From: Sinohyriopsis cumingii
Taxonomy: Eukaryota; Mollusca; Bivalvia; Unionida; Unionidae
DNA: 64,000 nucleotides
Direction: 5' to 3'
Assembly (NCBI GenBank): GCA_028554795.2
Contig: CM068830.1
Coordinates: 109,195,214 to 109,259,213 of the forward strand
The notes under the pieces are model-generated. The model ran no database searches. It was given only the letters and a program-made list of their open reading frames with translations, and was not told the origin of the DNA. How positions within the stretch are numbered: the first letter of the stretch is position 1; the number at the start of each line of letters is the position of its first letter. The position numbers and the translations under genes were made by a program. Positions 34,663 through 46,027 of the stretch are shown here, in pieces.

Positions 34663-37600
34663 CTATCGATCTTGCCTAGGGTTCCTTTTTATATACAGAC
34701 CAATACCGACGTGTCCATACGGTAAGGTGAAATGATTGGGAAGTCGCACTCGCTTCTGGTACACGATTTGATAGACTTTTTCCAAGGGCCGACTGACGAT
34801 GTGGTGAGTGGGTAAACGTACAATCTTGATCGGTTGATAGGTGGTCACTTTAAAGTTTCCATCCTCTCCCGATTGCAAGGCTTCTTTCAATACCCCAAAG
34901 TTGACCACACGACTGGTACGATAATTCAGAGTCAGTCCTTTCACTTTGCACGTCGTGTGCACTTCTCCTTGTTTGTCCCGGTATTTGTAGCCGTAATTTT
35001 TGGGACCGCCACTGACGAAACTTAGAATCTTGTCGTCGGGATGCTCGTCTGTCCAGGCTCCTAAACGGTCTCCTTCGATGTCAGGGTGCTGTTGACTCTG
35101 GTGATGGATGTAAATGCAACTGTCCGTGTCAAAGTACAGGACGCGTTCCCCTAACAGTTCTAAAGCTTCGTACAATTTTAAGCGAGCATGGGCTGTCACG
35201 TAAGCCGCAATGATGACATTTCCAAAAGGGTCGTCGTGTACAAAGTCTAGATCTTCTTCGTAATTGACCAAGATCAAATCCTCGCGAACGACGTCCACGT
35301 GTTTCATGTATTTGGTTTTGACGTGAATCATCTGGAAGTAGCGGGAAGGTTCTGTCAAATATTATGTCTTGGGCAAACACTGTCGTTGTGCCATTTTTCC
35401 CCACAAGCAATTTAACGTCACTTTGGCAAACGATCGCCTGCCTTCGTTTTTCTCGATGTGGTCTAAAGAGATGCCTTCTTGTTCATAGTATTTCTCTTTG
35501 AATTGTGTTTGGTCTTCGGGAGTGTGACACCAGGAAGGATAGCCGCTGGCTTCTTGTTTCAGTTTTAAAAAGGCATTCACGTAGTCAGCGAAAATGCCTT
35601 TCTGACTGGGATCACCCTTGTGGTATTGTTGTGTCTTGGGAAAGTGGCAATTTCGTACACTTCTAACAGTTGGTATCCCATGTCCAGAGCTTTCAACAAT
35701 TCTACGCCGACCCACCTCCCCGTCAAGGCACGTTCTTCCTGGGTGTGCTGACAAGGTTGGTCTTGGTTGCACGTTTCGGCACAAGTACGGCACAATGGAA
35801 ACATCAGTTTGCCTTGACAATGGTGAGGTAAGACGGGATGGTACAAGTCCGTGGGCGGCAAAATTTTACACTTGATCAAGCCTTCGTATTGTCGAATGTT
35901 TTTCAGGTCGATGTGTTCCGTTAACAATTGCGGGTGCCCTACAGGAAAGCTACAATATTTGCACACGTAGGGATACAGCGAACACACGTCCAAGTATTTG
36001 ATTTCTTCTCCTTTCTCTTCGTCGGCTTGGTACAGAAAACAGGTGGCATTGGTCCTTCCTCCGTACAAACTATCCCTCGAGTTCAGCGGGTCCATGAACT
36101 GGTAAGTTTCCACAAGGCGTTTAAACTCGGGATCGGTTTTCATACGGTGATCGTACTCGTGTTCCCACATTTCCACCACTTGGTATCCTTGCTGTTCTAA
36201 CTTCAGGCGTCGCTGACAAGTGTCCTGGTTCAAGTCTTCCATGGTTCGTTGAAAAAACTGATTTTTAGTGCCACGGTCAGGGTAACAGACGGGATATCCG
36301 TGAAATAAGCAACCGTTAAACTCGTACACGATCTTGGGGTTTTCTAAGTCCCAGCCATCTACTGAATACGTTCCGATGGTCTTTTCACCCCCTCCGTTGC
36401 GAGCATGCTGAATCCACTTGTCTTCCTTGTCGCACAAGTAATGTAACCAACGTAGGGCTTTGACCGAGTATTGACGTTTGACAAAGTGGGTCGTTTGAGG
36501 GCTATGACAGCCACGGTGTTTTCAGGCATGAATCGTTGTCGATACACTAAGGAACACGCTTTGGCAATGGTGCAAGTTTCTTTCAAATGATCGACCCCCC
36601 CGTGTTCCATGAACAGTTCTCGAAATTTTCCACAGCAACGCCGTAAAATGTCCACGTCGGAACGACAATACTTTAGCATTTCTTCCTGAAAGTCGAAAGG
36701 GTCCGAGGCGTGAGCCTGGTACCAAGCGTAGAAAGTTTCTCGTTGTTCGGTACGCATGTTGTCCGGGTCGTAAGAGTGAGCCTCAGGTAAATGGGGTAGA
36801 ACGGCGTGTTGATTGGCTTCCGTATTGAAAAAGTGTGGAAAGTACCCTTTAGCCATTTCTGTCATTCCAAACGTTTTAGGCATTCGGCTCAAAGGCATGG
36901 CCAAATAGCTCATCTAATCTTTAAACTGTACTTGTCCCACTTGCATGAAAATGATTTTGGCTCCGTTCAAAGTCACTTTAGGACGCTCGGTGCCTTGTTC
37001 CGTATAGTATCTCAAAAGAAACTGTCCATCGTATCCGGAGACATTGTGAGCCATCACTGTGGCATGACGATGACAATCTCCGTAACGTTCGATGTCCTCT
37101 TGGCTCCACGTCTTGTCGATGGGGTCTAAGACCCATTGGGCAAAATCGGCTAACGTGTTCGGTCCCCGAAAGATTTTTTCACGCCTTCCGGGAATCTTGC
37201 TGCAGTGAGGGCAATGACTGAAGATAGGTTCTTGAATGAACTTCTCGCACGCTCGATGAGCCACGCAGAAATTAGGAATGTGAATGCCGGTCTCTTGCAT
37301 GCATTCGAAATCGAAAAAGATGAAATTGCCTTTCTTCTTGTGACCGTCCTCTTTCTCTGGTGGGGGTTTGGTATTTTTGCACGTAGCATTGGTTTTCCAA
37401 GTCCACGATGTGGTGACAAATGTGACATTTTTTCTTTCATCGACATACGTGTGCCTTGGCATTATTGGTAAGTATGCCTTGTCCACACGTAGTGCACAAT
37501 CTCAGCAGTTGACAAGCACATTTCTTCTGTGAACCTTGTGTTTTCAAATGTTGTTGGTAACAGGTAGGGCTGACAAAAGTGCGCAGACAAGTTGAACAAG

Positions 37601-38726
37601 GCACTGGTTCTTCGTTCAGACAGGGTGGAGAGGCCAAACATCCTGAGCATTTCAATCCACAATGCTTGTGTTGCTCACGATTATTAAAACCATAATCACA
37701 TTTCTCACAATAATAAACATATCCCAGGAATGCAGTGATACTGGTAAAGGTATCGAAAAGTTCATCGTGATAATAGACATGAATGTATTTTCCGTCCTTA
37801 AAATCTTGGCCTCGAAACAACAGAGAGCCACGCATTTCTTGAGGGTGCACTTTCAAGGTGTATCGTGGAGCTAGGGCATCTTGCAATTTTTGCATTTCAG
37901 GAATGCCACAGGGTATGTCTTTGGACAGTCCGGCTTGTTGTAACAGGAGTTCTGCTTCGTTTCATTGTTTGGCTCGGTTCGATTTTCGAATGTTCTCCCA
38001 GGTTCTTTTCCATTCTACCGTGTCGTTCTTGTTGGCATAGGTTCGTCCCACCACGATGGCACGGGCTAAACACATCTGGTCTTGAGGGTTGTTAATTCGG
38101 ACGAGACTTGTTTTGGTGTTGCGAAGGTCGTCCACCAATAACATCTTTCTGCGTCCACTCCCTTGAGGAGGAGAGACGTGGGTCATGTCCAGTGTGGCTT
38201 TACCATCGGTGATGTCAGACTGATCATCAGATTGTTGTACGTGTTGAATCTTGTCCATGACTTTGGAAGCAGTCAATTCTGCAGGGGTTCTAAATTCGAT
38301 CCAAACAGGGGATTTCAAACCGTCGTGTTGTATGTAAAGTCTCAAGCGATCGTCTTCTTTGGGTTGACATTGTCGCTTGAGTGCGGTGAGCAAAGAATTC
38401 CATACCCCAGTGATAAACACTTCTGCTTTCTCTAACGGCACTTCAGCCTTGAAATCTTTAAACTTCACTGTGTATTTGTAAACCGTGGTTCTAAATTTTC
38501 TAATGGAGCGCTTTTCCGTCTCTAGAATGGAATAGTATTTTTCAGGGTTGACTAAGGGTGGTGAACTTGGTTTAGAGGGTTCGGATTCTGGTTCACTCAT
38601 GTCCTCTTCAAAATCATTGGCATGAATTTGTACCAAGATTTCAGCCCTGGTACGAGGCGATAGATCACGTTTCTGCCTATTACTTTCTTCTTCTTCTTTC
38701 TTCTCGAATGAATAGGATCGTTTCAT
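34663..38726 (-). pseudogene. PolB: Adintovirus protein-primed type DNA polymerase B, multiply broken
   Basis: Copies the viral genome. The N-terminal region (37,962-38,726) has SLVRINNPQDQMCLARAIVVG, typical of the Polinton PolB leader, then a Cys/His zinc region. Exonuclease motifs are FFDFEC, MAHNVSGYDGQF and YCRSDVDIL; polymerase motif A is YLDVCSLYPYV, B is KVTLNCLWGKMAQRQ and C is LYFDTDSC. Breaks: TGA 37,962-37,964; changes of frame in 37,380-37,450, near 36,490 and near 35,640; TAG 36,914-36,916; TAA 35,362-35,364. The catalytic residues all remain, so loss is recent enough to leave them. The gene is divergent from the zinc-knuckle gene and shares its promoter. Confidence 0.92.
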
Positions 38727-38860
38727 CTTGAGTGCAAAACGTCAAATGACTCAAGTTTAAACACCATAGACTAATTTATAGTCATGGCAGACCAGCGTAT
38801 ATAAAAGGGTGTGTTTCTTGTCCTTTCACTATTCATTTCACTCTCAAGCCGAGCACAACG
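38727..38860. promoter_or_regulatory. Bidirectional promoter between PolB and the zinc-knuckle gene
   Basis: For the rightward gene, TATATAAAAGG at 38,798-38,808 sits 53 bases before the ATG. For leftward PolB, CTATAAATTAG (38,771-38,781 on the minus strand) sits 45 bases before its ATG. The two start regions overlap, so transcription of both genes is probably linked. Confidence 0.65.
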
Positions 38861-39321
38861 ATGGAAGAGACTAGCCAAATCGAACGTTTCGTCAGAGCTT
38901 TGCGAGGGGTCATTAGAAAATTCTCTTCAGACCAGCCGACGGACTACTCTCCTTCCTTTCGAGATAAAAGTCAAGATACTTGCTATATCTGTCAGAAGAA
39001 AGGGCATTGGTCTTCAGAGTGTCCAGACCGTCAAAAAAGAAAAAAAAAAGGGCTAAAAAAGAAAAAAGTAAAGATACCTGTTATTATTGTCAAGAAAAAG
39101 GACATTGGTCTCCAGATTGCCCAAAAAAGAAACAAGATGAGTCAGAAGAAAAGAGGAATTCTTCAGAAGAAGAGAGGGATTCTTCAGAGGAAAAAAAGAA
39201 AGAAAGAAGACAATTCTATTTACAAGAGGCAAAGAAACAGGAGAAGAAAAGAAGAAGGGAAGAAAATGAGGAGAAAGAAGAGGAAAAGACGGTGAAGAAA
39301 TTCAAAAAACAGAGAGGCTAA
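38861..39321 (+). pseudogene. Zinc-knuckle (two CCHC) protein, frameshifted in an A-run
   Basis: The first frame (from ATG 38,861) has a helical start, RFVRALRGVIRKF, then knuckle 1, CYICQKKGHWSSEC. The second knuckle, CYYCQEKGHWSPDC, and a Lys/Glu/Ser-rich tail lie in the next frame (38,980-39,321). The change must occur between 39,028 and 39,090, where runs of A lie (GTCAAAAAAGAAAAAAAAAG). The knuckles are C-x2-C-x4-H-x4-C, as in retroviral nucleocapsid and RNA-binding proteins. Whether the shift is slippage-based expression, a mutation or an assembly error cannot be told here. The family is not part of the usual adintovirus gene set known to me. Confidence 0.7.
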
Positions 39322-39329
39322 ACAAGGAA

Positions 39330-39600
39330 AAAGAAGAAGTCAATGAACTTTATATTAAAGTGTTATGTTGTGAATTGTGAATTGGATTGTAACAATGGAT
39401 AAAAGAATAAATTAATTATATAAGGTAAGTGTCTTTGAGTTATGATTTTAAAATAAGAACGTACACTCACGCACTCATACAAAGACACGTACTATAGGGG
39501 TAAAATGGTTTTTTTTTTTTGAGTTATGGGCAAATTGAAAGGCTATCTCTTTTCGAGAGAAGTGGGTGGCCCTGAAAAGGGCCTTTTTTGGTGTAGGGGT
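39330..39600. other. Non-coding spacer between convergent genes
   Basis: AT-rich DNA after the zinc-knuckle gene, with a possible AATAAATTAATT polyadenylation signal at about 39,407. The right part holds the histone-type 3' signal of the leftward gene (see the terminator entry). Confidence 0.5.
39545..39583 (-). terminator. Histone-type 3' end: stem-loop plus downstream purine element (leftward gene)
   Basis: On the minus strand GGCCCTTTTCAGGGCC (39,568-39,583) forms a 6-bp stem and 4-nt loop and is followed by ACCCA, the sequence and flank of the animal replication-dependent histone mRNA stem-loop. Thirteen bases later is GAAAAGAGAT (39,545-39,554), like the purine-rich site that pairs with U7 snRNA. 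The stem starts 21 bases after the stop of the gene at 39,605. Confidence 0.8.
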
Positions 39601-39604
39601 GAGT

Positions 39605-40177
39605 TTAAGCAATCAGCTTTAACTGCCTTAAGCCTTTGCCACGGCCAAGGCCTACTTCTGGACTGCGTAATGTTGATGATGATTGGGTTGAAATCACTAA
39701 GGGTGGTACGGCAGGCTTAGTCACAGGGTTGACGTGTTTAGCTCGGGAAGGTCGTATTCTCTTCGGTCGTAATAAAGAAGTCTGATACATTTGTTTCAGA
39801 CTTCTTAACTCCGCTAAACTGTCCAACAGTACCGTGACCGTTTGATTTTCACCCTCTTGTTTCTTTGCTGCTACTTCTTCTTGCTGTTGTTGCTGTTGTT
39901 TTTTTCTTACCTCTTCTTCTTGCTGCTGCTGTAGGAGAAAAGCTTGTTCCGCTTCCTTTTGTCGTTGTATAAATTTCTCCAATTCTTCTTTCTGTCTCTG
40001 TCTAAAATTCTCCACTTGCGGTAATGAAGAAGATAACGAAGGTTCCGGAACAAATTCTTGCGAGGTAAGAAAATCCACAAAATCCCAATTTACCTCTTCT
40101 GAAAGTAAGTCCGGGTTCCCTTGGGCAGTCTCCCCTGCTGGTGCACCCCAATGAATCGTTTTCTGAGTTTCCGTCAT
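39605..40177 (-). CDS. Gln-rich coiled-coil protein with histone-type 3' end
   Basis: Intact 190-codon frame. Acidic, hydrophobic N-terminus (SEEVNWDFVDFLTSQEFVPEP), then about 70 residues of predicted helix with RQRQKEELEKFIQRQKEAEQ and a QQQQQQ run, a short LLDSLAELRSLKQMYQTS helix, and a basic C-terminus (LLRPKRIRPSRAKH). The N-terminal acidic-aromatic part could be a transcription activation segment; this is inference. No histone fold or LxCxE motif is seen. It is transcribed away from the gene at 40,397 and ends in a histone-like stem-loop. No homologue recognised. Confidence 0.65.
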   Translation of the reverse strand: MTETQKTIHWGAPAGETAQGNPDLLSEEVNWDFVDFLTSQEFVPEPSLSSSLPQVENFRQRQKEELEKFIQRQKEAEQAFLLQQQQEEEVRKKQQQQQQEEVAAKKQEGENQTVTVLLDSLAELRSLKQMYQTSLLRPKRIRPSRAKHVNPVTKPAVPPLVISTQSSSTLRSPEVGLGRGKGLRQLKLIA

Positions 40178-40396
40178 GTTGAATCACTGTCGCATAGATT
40201 GACTGTACACAAGCGCTAGCGAATCTATATAGACCATGTGACGTCACAGACTGCTCTCTTCGGATTGGATGCGGGCTAACTGAATTTTGTAACGCGTGTT
40301 CGGATTGGTGAATGAACTCAATCCGTTTCAATCCTTCCTCTACCTATAAATAAGCGCAGTTCACTGCATTGATTCACCTGTTCTCGTCGCTTCACG
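40178..40396. promoter_or_regulatory. Bidirectional promoter with CRE, two CCAAT boxes and two TATA boxes
   Basis: TATAAATA at 40,345-40,352 serves the rightward gene, TATATAG (minus strand, 40,225-40,231) the leftward gene. Between them lie a perfect CRE, TGACGTCA (40,239-40,246), and two CGGATTGG blocks with ATTGG at 40,264 and 40,304 (CCAAT on the minus strand). Paired CCAAT boxes and CRE-like sites between divergent genes are typical of histone H2A-H2B intergenic promoters. Confidence 0.7.
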
Positions 40397-40627
40397 ATGT
40401 GGACCACAGTCGAATCATCCACCAATGTGTCTTCCATGATGTTTAGGACGGACATGCTCATGTATGTCCGGTCCAAGTGGATCGTTGTCGACAAGTCAGA
40501 CACCAGTCTGTGGATACGAAGAGTGTATGTAGAAAGACAAGGTCGCCTCAAGAGGACACTGATTTATGGCCCTCGAGTAAGACGCAGCTTGAGGACAAGA
40601 AGATGCCGCAGATGCCCTTTATGTTAA
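40397..40627 (+). CDS. Small basic Cys-ended protein with histone-type 3' end
   Basis: Intact 76-codon frame. The first half is Ser/Thr/Met-rich (TTVESSTNVSSMMFRTD), the middle alternates hydrophobic and charged residues (MYVRSKWIVVDKSDTSLWI), and the end is strongly basic with a Cys pair (RRSLRTRRCRRCPLC). It is small enough to be a DNA-binding or virion core peptide, but it does not resemble H2A, H2B, H3, H4 or H1. Its ATG lies 44 bases after a TATA box and the stop is followed after 24 bases by a histone-type stem-loop. Confidence 0.6.
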   Translation: MWTTVESSTNVSSMMFRTDMLMYVRSKWIVVDKSDTSLWIRRVYVERQGRLKRTLIYGPRVRRSLRTRRCRRCPLC

Positions 40628-40651
40628 TGGATACATTAACATAAACCCAAA

Positions 40652-40690
40652 GGCCCTTTTCAGGGCCACCCATATTTCTCGAAAAGAGAA
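40652..40690 (+). terminator. Histone-type 3' end: stem-loop plus downstream purine element (rightward gene)
   Basis: CCCAAA precedes GGCCCTTTTCAGGGCC (40,652-40,667) and ACCCA follows, the arrangement of the metazoan histone mRNA 3' stem-loop. GAAAAGAGAA starts 13 bases later (40,681), the same spacing as at 39,545. The ~65-bp regions around the two signals are inverted copies of each other. Confidence 0.8.
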
Positions 40691-40756
40691 TGACTTTCAA
40701 TTGCCTAGCACATTTTTTTTAAATTTAGAAGAAAAAAAATCCCATGTTAAATTCCG

Positions 40757-41012
40757 CTTGTCCCTAAAGTAGTTTTTTTCTCCCATGTTAAATTCCCCTT
40801 GTCCCTAGACAGACCCAAACTCTATTCCCCATGTTAAATTCCCCTTGTCCCTAGACAGACCCAAACTCTATTCCCCATGTAATGCTAATTCCCCTTGTCC
40901 CTAGAGTGACCCACGATTTTTCTCCATGTTAAATTTACATAGTCCCCAGAGTGACCCAGGGGTGTCTGTAATGCTAATTCCCATTGTCCCTGGGGTGACC
41001 CACTTCACTACT

Positions 41013-41013
<1 letters not shown>
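40757..41013 (-). repeat. Adintovirus right terminal inverted repeat
   Basis: Inverted copy of the left end, finishing GGTGACCCACTTCACTACTT at 41,013. It holds two of the ~46-bp units. It is directly followed by (TA)n and satellite units. Confidence 0.93.
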
Positions 41014-41665
<652 letters not shown>

Positions 41666-42060
41666 ACCTGGCATGTTTTATTCTCAGTGTTAGGAGAAAA
41701 GATGGATCTGAGTTTGAACCGAACATCTAAAGAAGCATCATCATTTCCATTGATAGCCACCAAAACAACAAGAAATATGCATATACAATCATGAAAGGTA
41801 GATACACAAATTTTGGACTAACAAGGGAAGCTCTTAGGGCTATGCAAAACGATTTAAAATCTAAAGGAAAAGGAAATAAACCCAATCGGAGTCAACCGAT
41901 CACAGACGTAGAAATAAATGACTTGTATAACAAAAGACTAATGAGGAAGGAAACACCTGAAGCAATTGTTCACCCATTGTGGGTTAACAACTCTGTGCAT
42001 TTTGGTTTGAGGGGAGTGACTGAACATTACAATCTGAAATGGGGGGGGGGGAAGCAAGCT
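41666..42060 (+). pseudogene. Crypton-type recombinase fragment, second copy
   Basis: The frame opened at 41,791 reads TNFGLTREALRAMQNDLKSK, GNKPNRSQPIT and NNSVHFGLRGVTEHYNLKWG, an uninterrupted DUF3504 N-terminus. It matches the copy at 22,800 base by base over ~370 bases but has fewer stops. It ends in a poly-G run at about 42,040, where foldback-related DNA begins. Confidence 0.8.
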
Positions 42061-42130
42061 TCGTTTTATTTTAATGAAAAATGTATACATCTCGTGGTAT
42101 ATCATATACGTACAATTTTATACTTTTTAA
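42060..42130. mobile_element. Half of a foldback element
   Basis: AAGCAAGCTTCGTTTTATTTT and GTATACATCTCGTGGTATATC match the loop and right arm of the foldback element at 24,401. Only one arm is present. Confidence 0.6.
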
Positions 42131-42494
42131 AATCATGGAAAGTATGAGGTATGTTTTTTGCTATTTTATTTGCTATCGCTCTTTTCCGGCATGTTTAAGA
42201 GGGTTTTATTTGCTCTGTATTTTTTTTTATATTTTTTTCATAATAAAATAAGATTGTTCTGTATTTATTTCCAACGCATTTTTTGCAAATATCTTAATAA
42301 CCTCGTAACCCCTTTATGCAACCTAGACACGGTCTAGGTCCTGTAAAACCTTTCTTGATTCATTGGTTATGTATAAGGCAGTATTTCCCATGACAATTCT
42401 TATCACAGAATTGTATTGATCCATATAAGAGCCATTTATATTTATTCATTCCAATTGGAAATGGCATTTATATTATGCAAAACAAATGTTCGAA

Positions 42495-42503
<9 letters not shown>

Positions 42504-42578
<75 letters not shown>
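42504..42578. repeat. (TA)n microsatellite
   Basis: About 37 uninterrupted TA units directly before the primase remains. Confidence 0.95.
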
Positions 42579-42582
<4 letters not shown>

Positions 42583-43980
42583 TCAGCGAATAACCATATA
42601 TGTGATATTATGTGCTTAATTATTCCTGCGGACTGTCTTATTCACACGACGATAGTTTCTATTGATGATAACGATATCATCAACCCTGACAATGTTAAGT
42701 AATATCGTATTTGTGCGGAAAATAATCCGGATTTTACTCATCCTACAAATTTGTTTGAAGAAAATAATGAGGAAGAATTATAACAGATATCGCCAAAAAT
42801 AATTATTGTACTCTCATAATTATTCGTTAATAAACATAAATTGACTAGAGAAATCTGCTGATGTCAAAAATAAAACAGAAGATAAATGCTTTTGAGAAGT
42901 ATGTCTATACACGAATATGTACTTCAAGGATTAATAATCCAGCATTTTGATATTTAGATGGGTTTTATATATTTGCGTCGGATGATGATTTTGAACAAGT
43001 TGCTGATAAATTCAATAATGAGTATTTGGTCAATGAAATACCAGAGTTTAGACTTACATATCCATTTTTTATATTGATTCCTATTTCAAATGGATACATG
43101 ATAACATAAATTATAAGGATAAAATTGGTACATGGATAAGTACTGATGAACAGATAAAGCCAGATGATAATATCGATTATTTTATGAGACTCTGCGATTG
43201 TTCATGGTCACATATTTATCTGTGCGAGACATATAGTGGGTATCATATTATATGCAAATCTACACCCGTTTCATTAAAACATCAGAAAACACTCACCATA
43301 AAAGCTAAAGATGACAATCCAGAATGGCGCATAGATTTACAAGTTGTATTTCATAGCATAAAACTTACAAATACTAGATCTTATAAACCGCGTAAAATAA
43401 CAAATTGTAAAAAATGTATTTCGCATCAAAATGTTTTAGCATCTCAATTACTCGCATGTCCAACTTGCATTCAGCATAAAGAGGTAAGATGCAACGAAAA
43501 AGAAAAAATCATATTATTATTCAACGATAAACCAGATATGAAAATAATTTCAAGTGAATTAACCGGAATACATGATCAACTGCTTGGTATAACTTCTCTG
43601 AGCGATAGTGCATACAATGTGCGACTACCACCAGGTCATTATTATAATATTTGATAACGAAATCATGGAATTACTCCTAATGGCTTAGATGTTAGTAAAT
43701 GCAATAATTATATTGTGATTGTAGATTTAGATCATTATATTGCAATTTGTCCGAGTTTCATGAATGATAGACGCAAAATAATTAATCGTGGCAAAGAATC
43801 ACTTGACGAAGAAATTAAGAAAATAATCTTTGTAGAAAAAAAGAATTCAGAGGTATCAAATATCACTGAGAAATTACCTGAATATCAAAGAAAATCTAAT
43901 TATATAAAATTGTTACTGAAATCTAAGCGAAAAACAAAATTATCCAGGGGAATTTATCAGAGAAAGGCCAGATTATAAAA
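42579..43980 (+). pseudogene. Primase (AEP-type) remains, part of a primase-helicase replication gene
   Basis: Frames with DGFYIFASDDDFEQVADKF (about 42,961) and NYKDKIGTWISTDEQIKPDD, then an open stretch 43,184-43,654 with HIYLCETYSGYHIICKS and NPEWRIDLQVVFHS, look like an archaeo-eukaryotic primase: a Tyr-His loop after the catalytic strand and a later basic strand. It continues with LRLPPGHYYNI-type and IVDLDHYI segments. Many stops and shifts interrupt it (for example near 43,109 and 43,653). It lies directly upstream, in the same direction, of a helicase. Primase identity is moderate; the primase-to-helicase order supports it. Confidence 0.55.
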
Positions 43981-44091
43981 TATACATCCAGCCCAGTTGA
44001 TGAAGGTAGACCTGGATGTCAAGTTATTTATAATTTAGATTATATTTATGGATCTTAATATGGGATGGGAAAATCAGAGACTGCTTGGAAA

Positions 44092-44505
44092 TCTGTGCAA
44101 GGAGATCAATATGTACTCATCGAAATCTGTGCAAGAAGATCAATCTGTATTCATCAAAATCTGTAAAAGAAGATCAATCTGTACTCATCGAAATCTGTAC
44201 AAGAAGATCAATCTGTACTCATCAAAATCTGTACAAGAACATCAATCTGTACTCATCAAAATCTGTGCAAGAAGATCAATCTATACTCATCAAATTCTGT
44301 ACAAGAAGATCAATCTGTACTAATCAAATTCTGTACAAGAAGATCAATCTGTACTCATCGAAACCTGTACAAAAAGATCAATCTGTACTCATCGAAATCT
44401 GTACAAGAAGATCAATCTGTACTCATCAAAATCTGTACAAGAAGATCAATCTGTACTGATCAGAATCGGTGCAAGAAGATCAATCTGTACTCATCAGTAG
44501 CTGCA
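44092..44505. repeat. 34-bp minisatellite inside the helicase gene
   Basis: About twelve copies of a unit with GATCAATCTGTACTCATC and AAATCTGTACAAGAA in direct tandem. The first copy is part of the helicase reading frame after Walker A. Because 34 is not a multiple of three, each copy shifts the frame. Confidence 0.93.
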
Positions 44506-46027
44506 GAAACATATTTACAGAAAAAACAAGGGCAAATTATAAGATCGAATCTTGCATGAATATTAATGGAGATATAGCGTTTAAACCTGGTGATAAGCGC
44601 AGAATGATCGTTCAGATAAAATCATTTCACATAGTAAAAGGGGTTCTATTTGTGTTAATAGTTGATGAATGGCATGGAATACGACGACAGATATTCAAAA
44701 ACGAGCCATCATATAAAATATATTGGAGTAAGTTTTGAAAGCTAGTTAGTGCATCTGTGTGTAATGTCATCCTTGATGCAGACGCTAATGAAGATGATCT
44801 CAATTTATTTAAATTGTACAGAATGAACATGAAATTTATCATTCATGATTATAAAACCGATCATGATAGAAAATTTATTGTTGAAAACTCAGATAATGAT
44901 AATTTATATTTATTATTTAAAATAAATCAAAGATCTCCACGTGGCGAGAAGATAGCTGTGTTCAGACATTATAAGTCCGGTATAGTTTATTCAGTGGAAG
45001 GTTTGGGCAAAATATTACAGTCACGAGGATTTCGTGTGCGATAGTATCACGCTGATTCAAGTCGTGAAGAAAACAATTTAGATTTCGCCGATGTCACCAA
45101 TGCATATAATGATGTAGATGTCGTTATATACAACGATACACCTGAGGCTGGAGTTAGTATAACAGATGCGAGATTTTCTAACATGTGTATATTTTCATAC
45201 GAATTAGGATCTGTAGAGCCAACAAAACAAGCATTACACAGATTTAGGTTCGTAAATGAAATGAACTATTCAGCAATGTCAAAAAAAACATTCATAGTTA
45301 ACTTCCCATGAATTGTGCAGATATTAGAAAATTATTAATTGATCGTGAAAGATTAATTACTAACGAAGAAAAGTTGCGTATAGAGCCCCTAATTCTGATG
45401 AATTAACAAATCTATGTGGATTTACATATATGATGGATATTACCGAATCAATTAATTCCAGAATGTTTGTATAACCAATATTATTTGCAATGACGATGAA
45501 AGATACGAGATATAAAATTATGCAAACACCAACAGATGATTATTATATCTGGTTGCTAAAAACAGTCATGGTAAAGTGAGTCTCGACAAAAACGATGTCG
45601 ATGAGATTTTAAAGACCAGCATCGGCGATCGAATAAAAAAGGAACAACCCGATATTGATAAAGCTGACAATGCGAGACAAATATATTATGAATATGATTC
45701 AGAGGAGAAATTAAAGTCATATATGGCAAAACAATCATACATGAATAATTTAGTTCAGTGTAACGTTGGAAAGTTTCCTGCAGATGAAATTGAAGACAAG
45801 ACATTTAACCAATTAAAAAGAGTTCAGCAAGTGATTGTTGATAAATTCAATAAGGGCCACGTGATAGATAATAAAATATTTCGATCAGATAAAATAAGCT
45901 CGCTCGAAAATATTGACATGATACGAGATTTCCTGAGCATGTTAAATCTTCCCGATATAAATTAGGATAATCTCAGCGAGAATTCAGTTGCGATCTCCAG
46001 AGAGGATCTTAAAAATCGTATAGAAGT

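Noticed and set aside
25831-38726. Stop-codon reassignment in the adintovirus
   Set aside because: TAA, TAG and TGA all occur as internal stops and frameshifts are also present, so decay is simpler.
44092-44505. CRISPR-like regular repeats of 34 bp
   Set aside because: Units are directly contiguous with no unique spacers, in eukaryotic DNA, and derive from helicase coding sequence.
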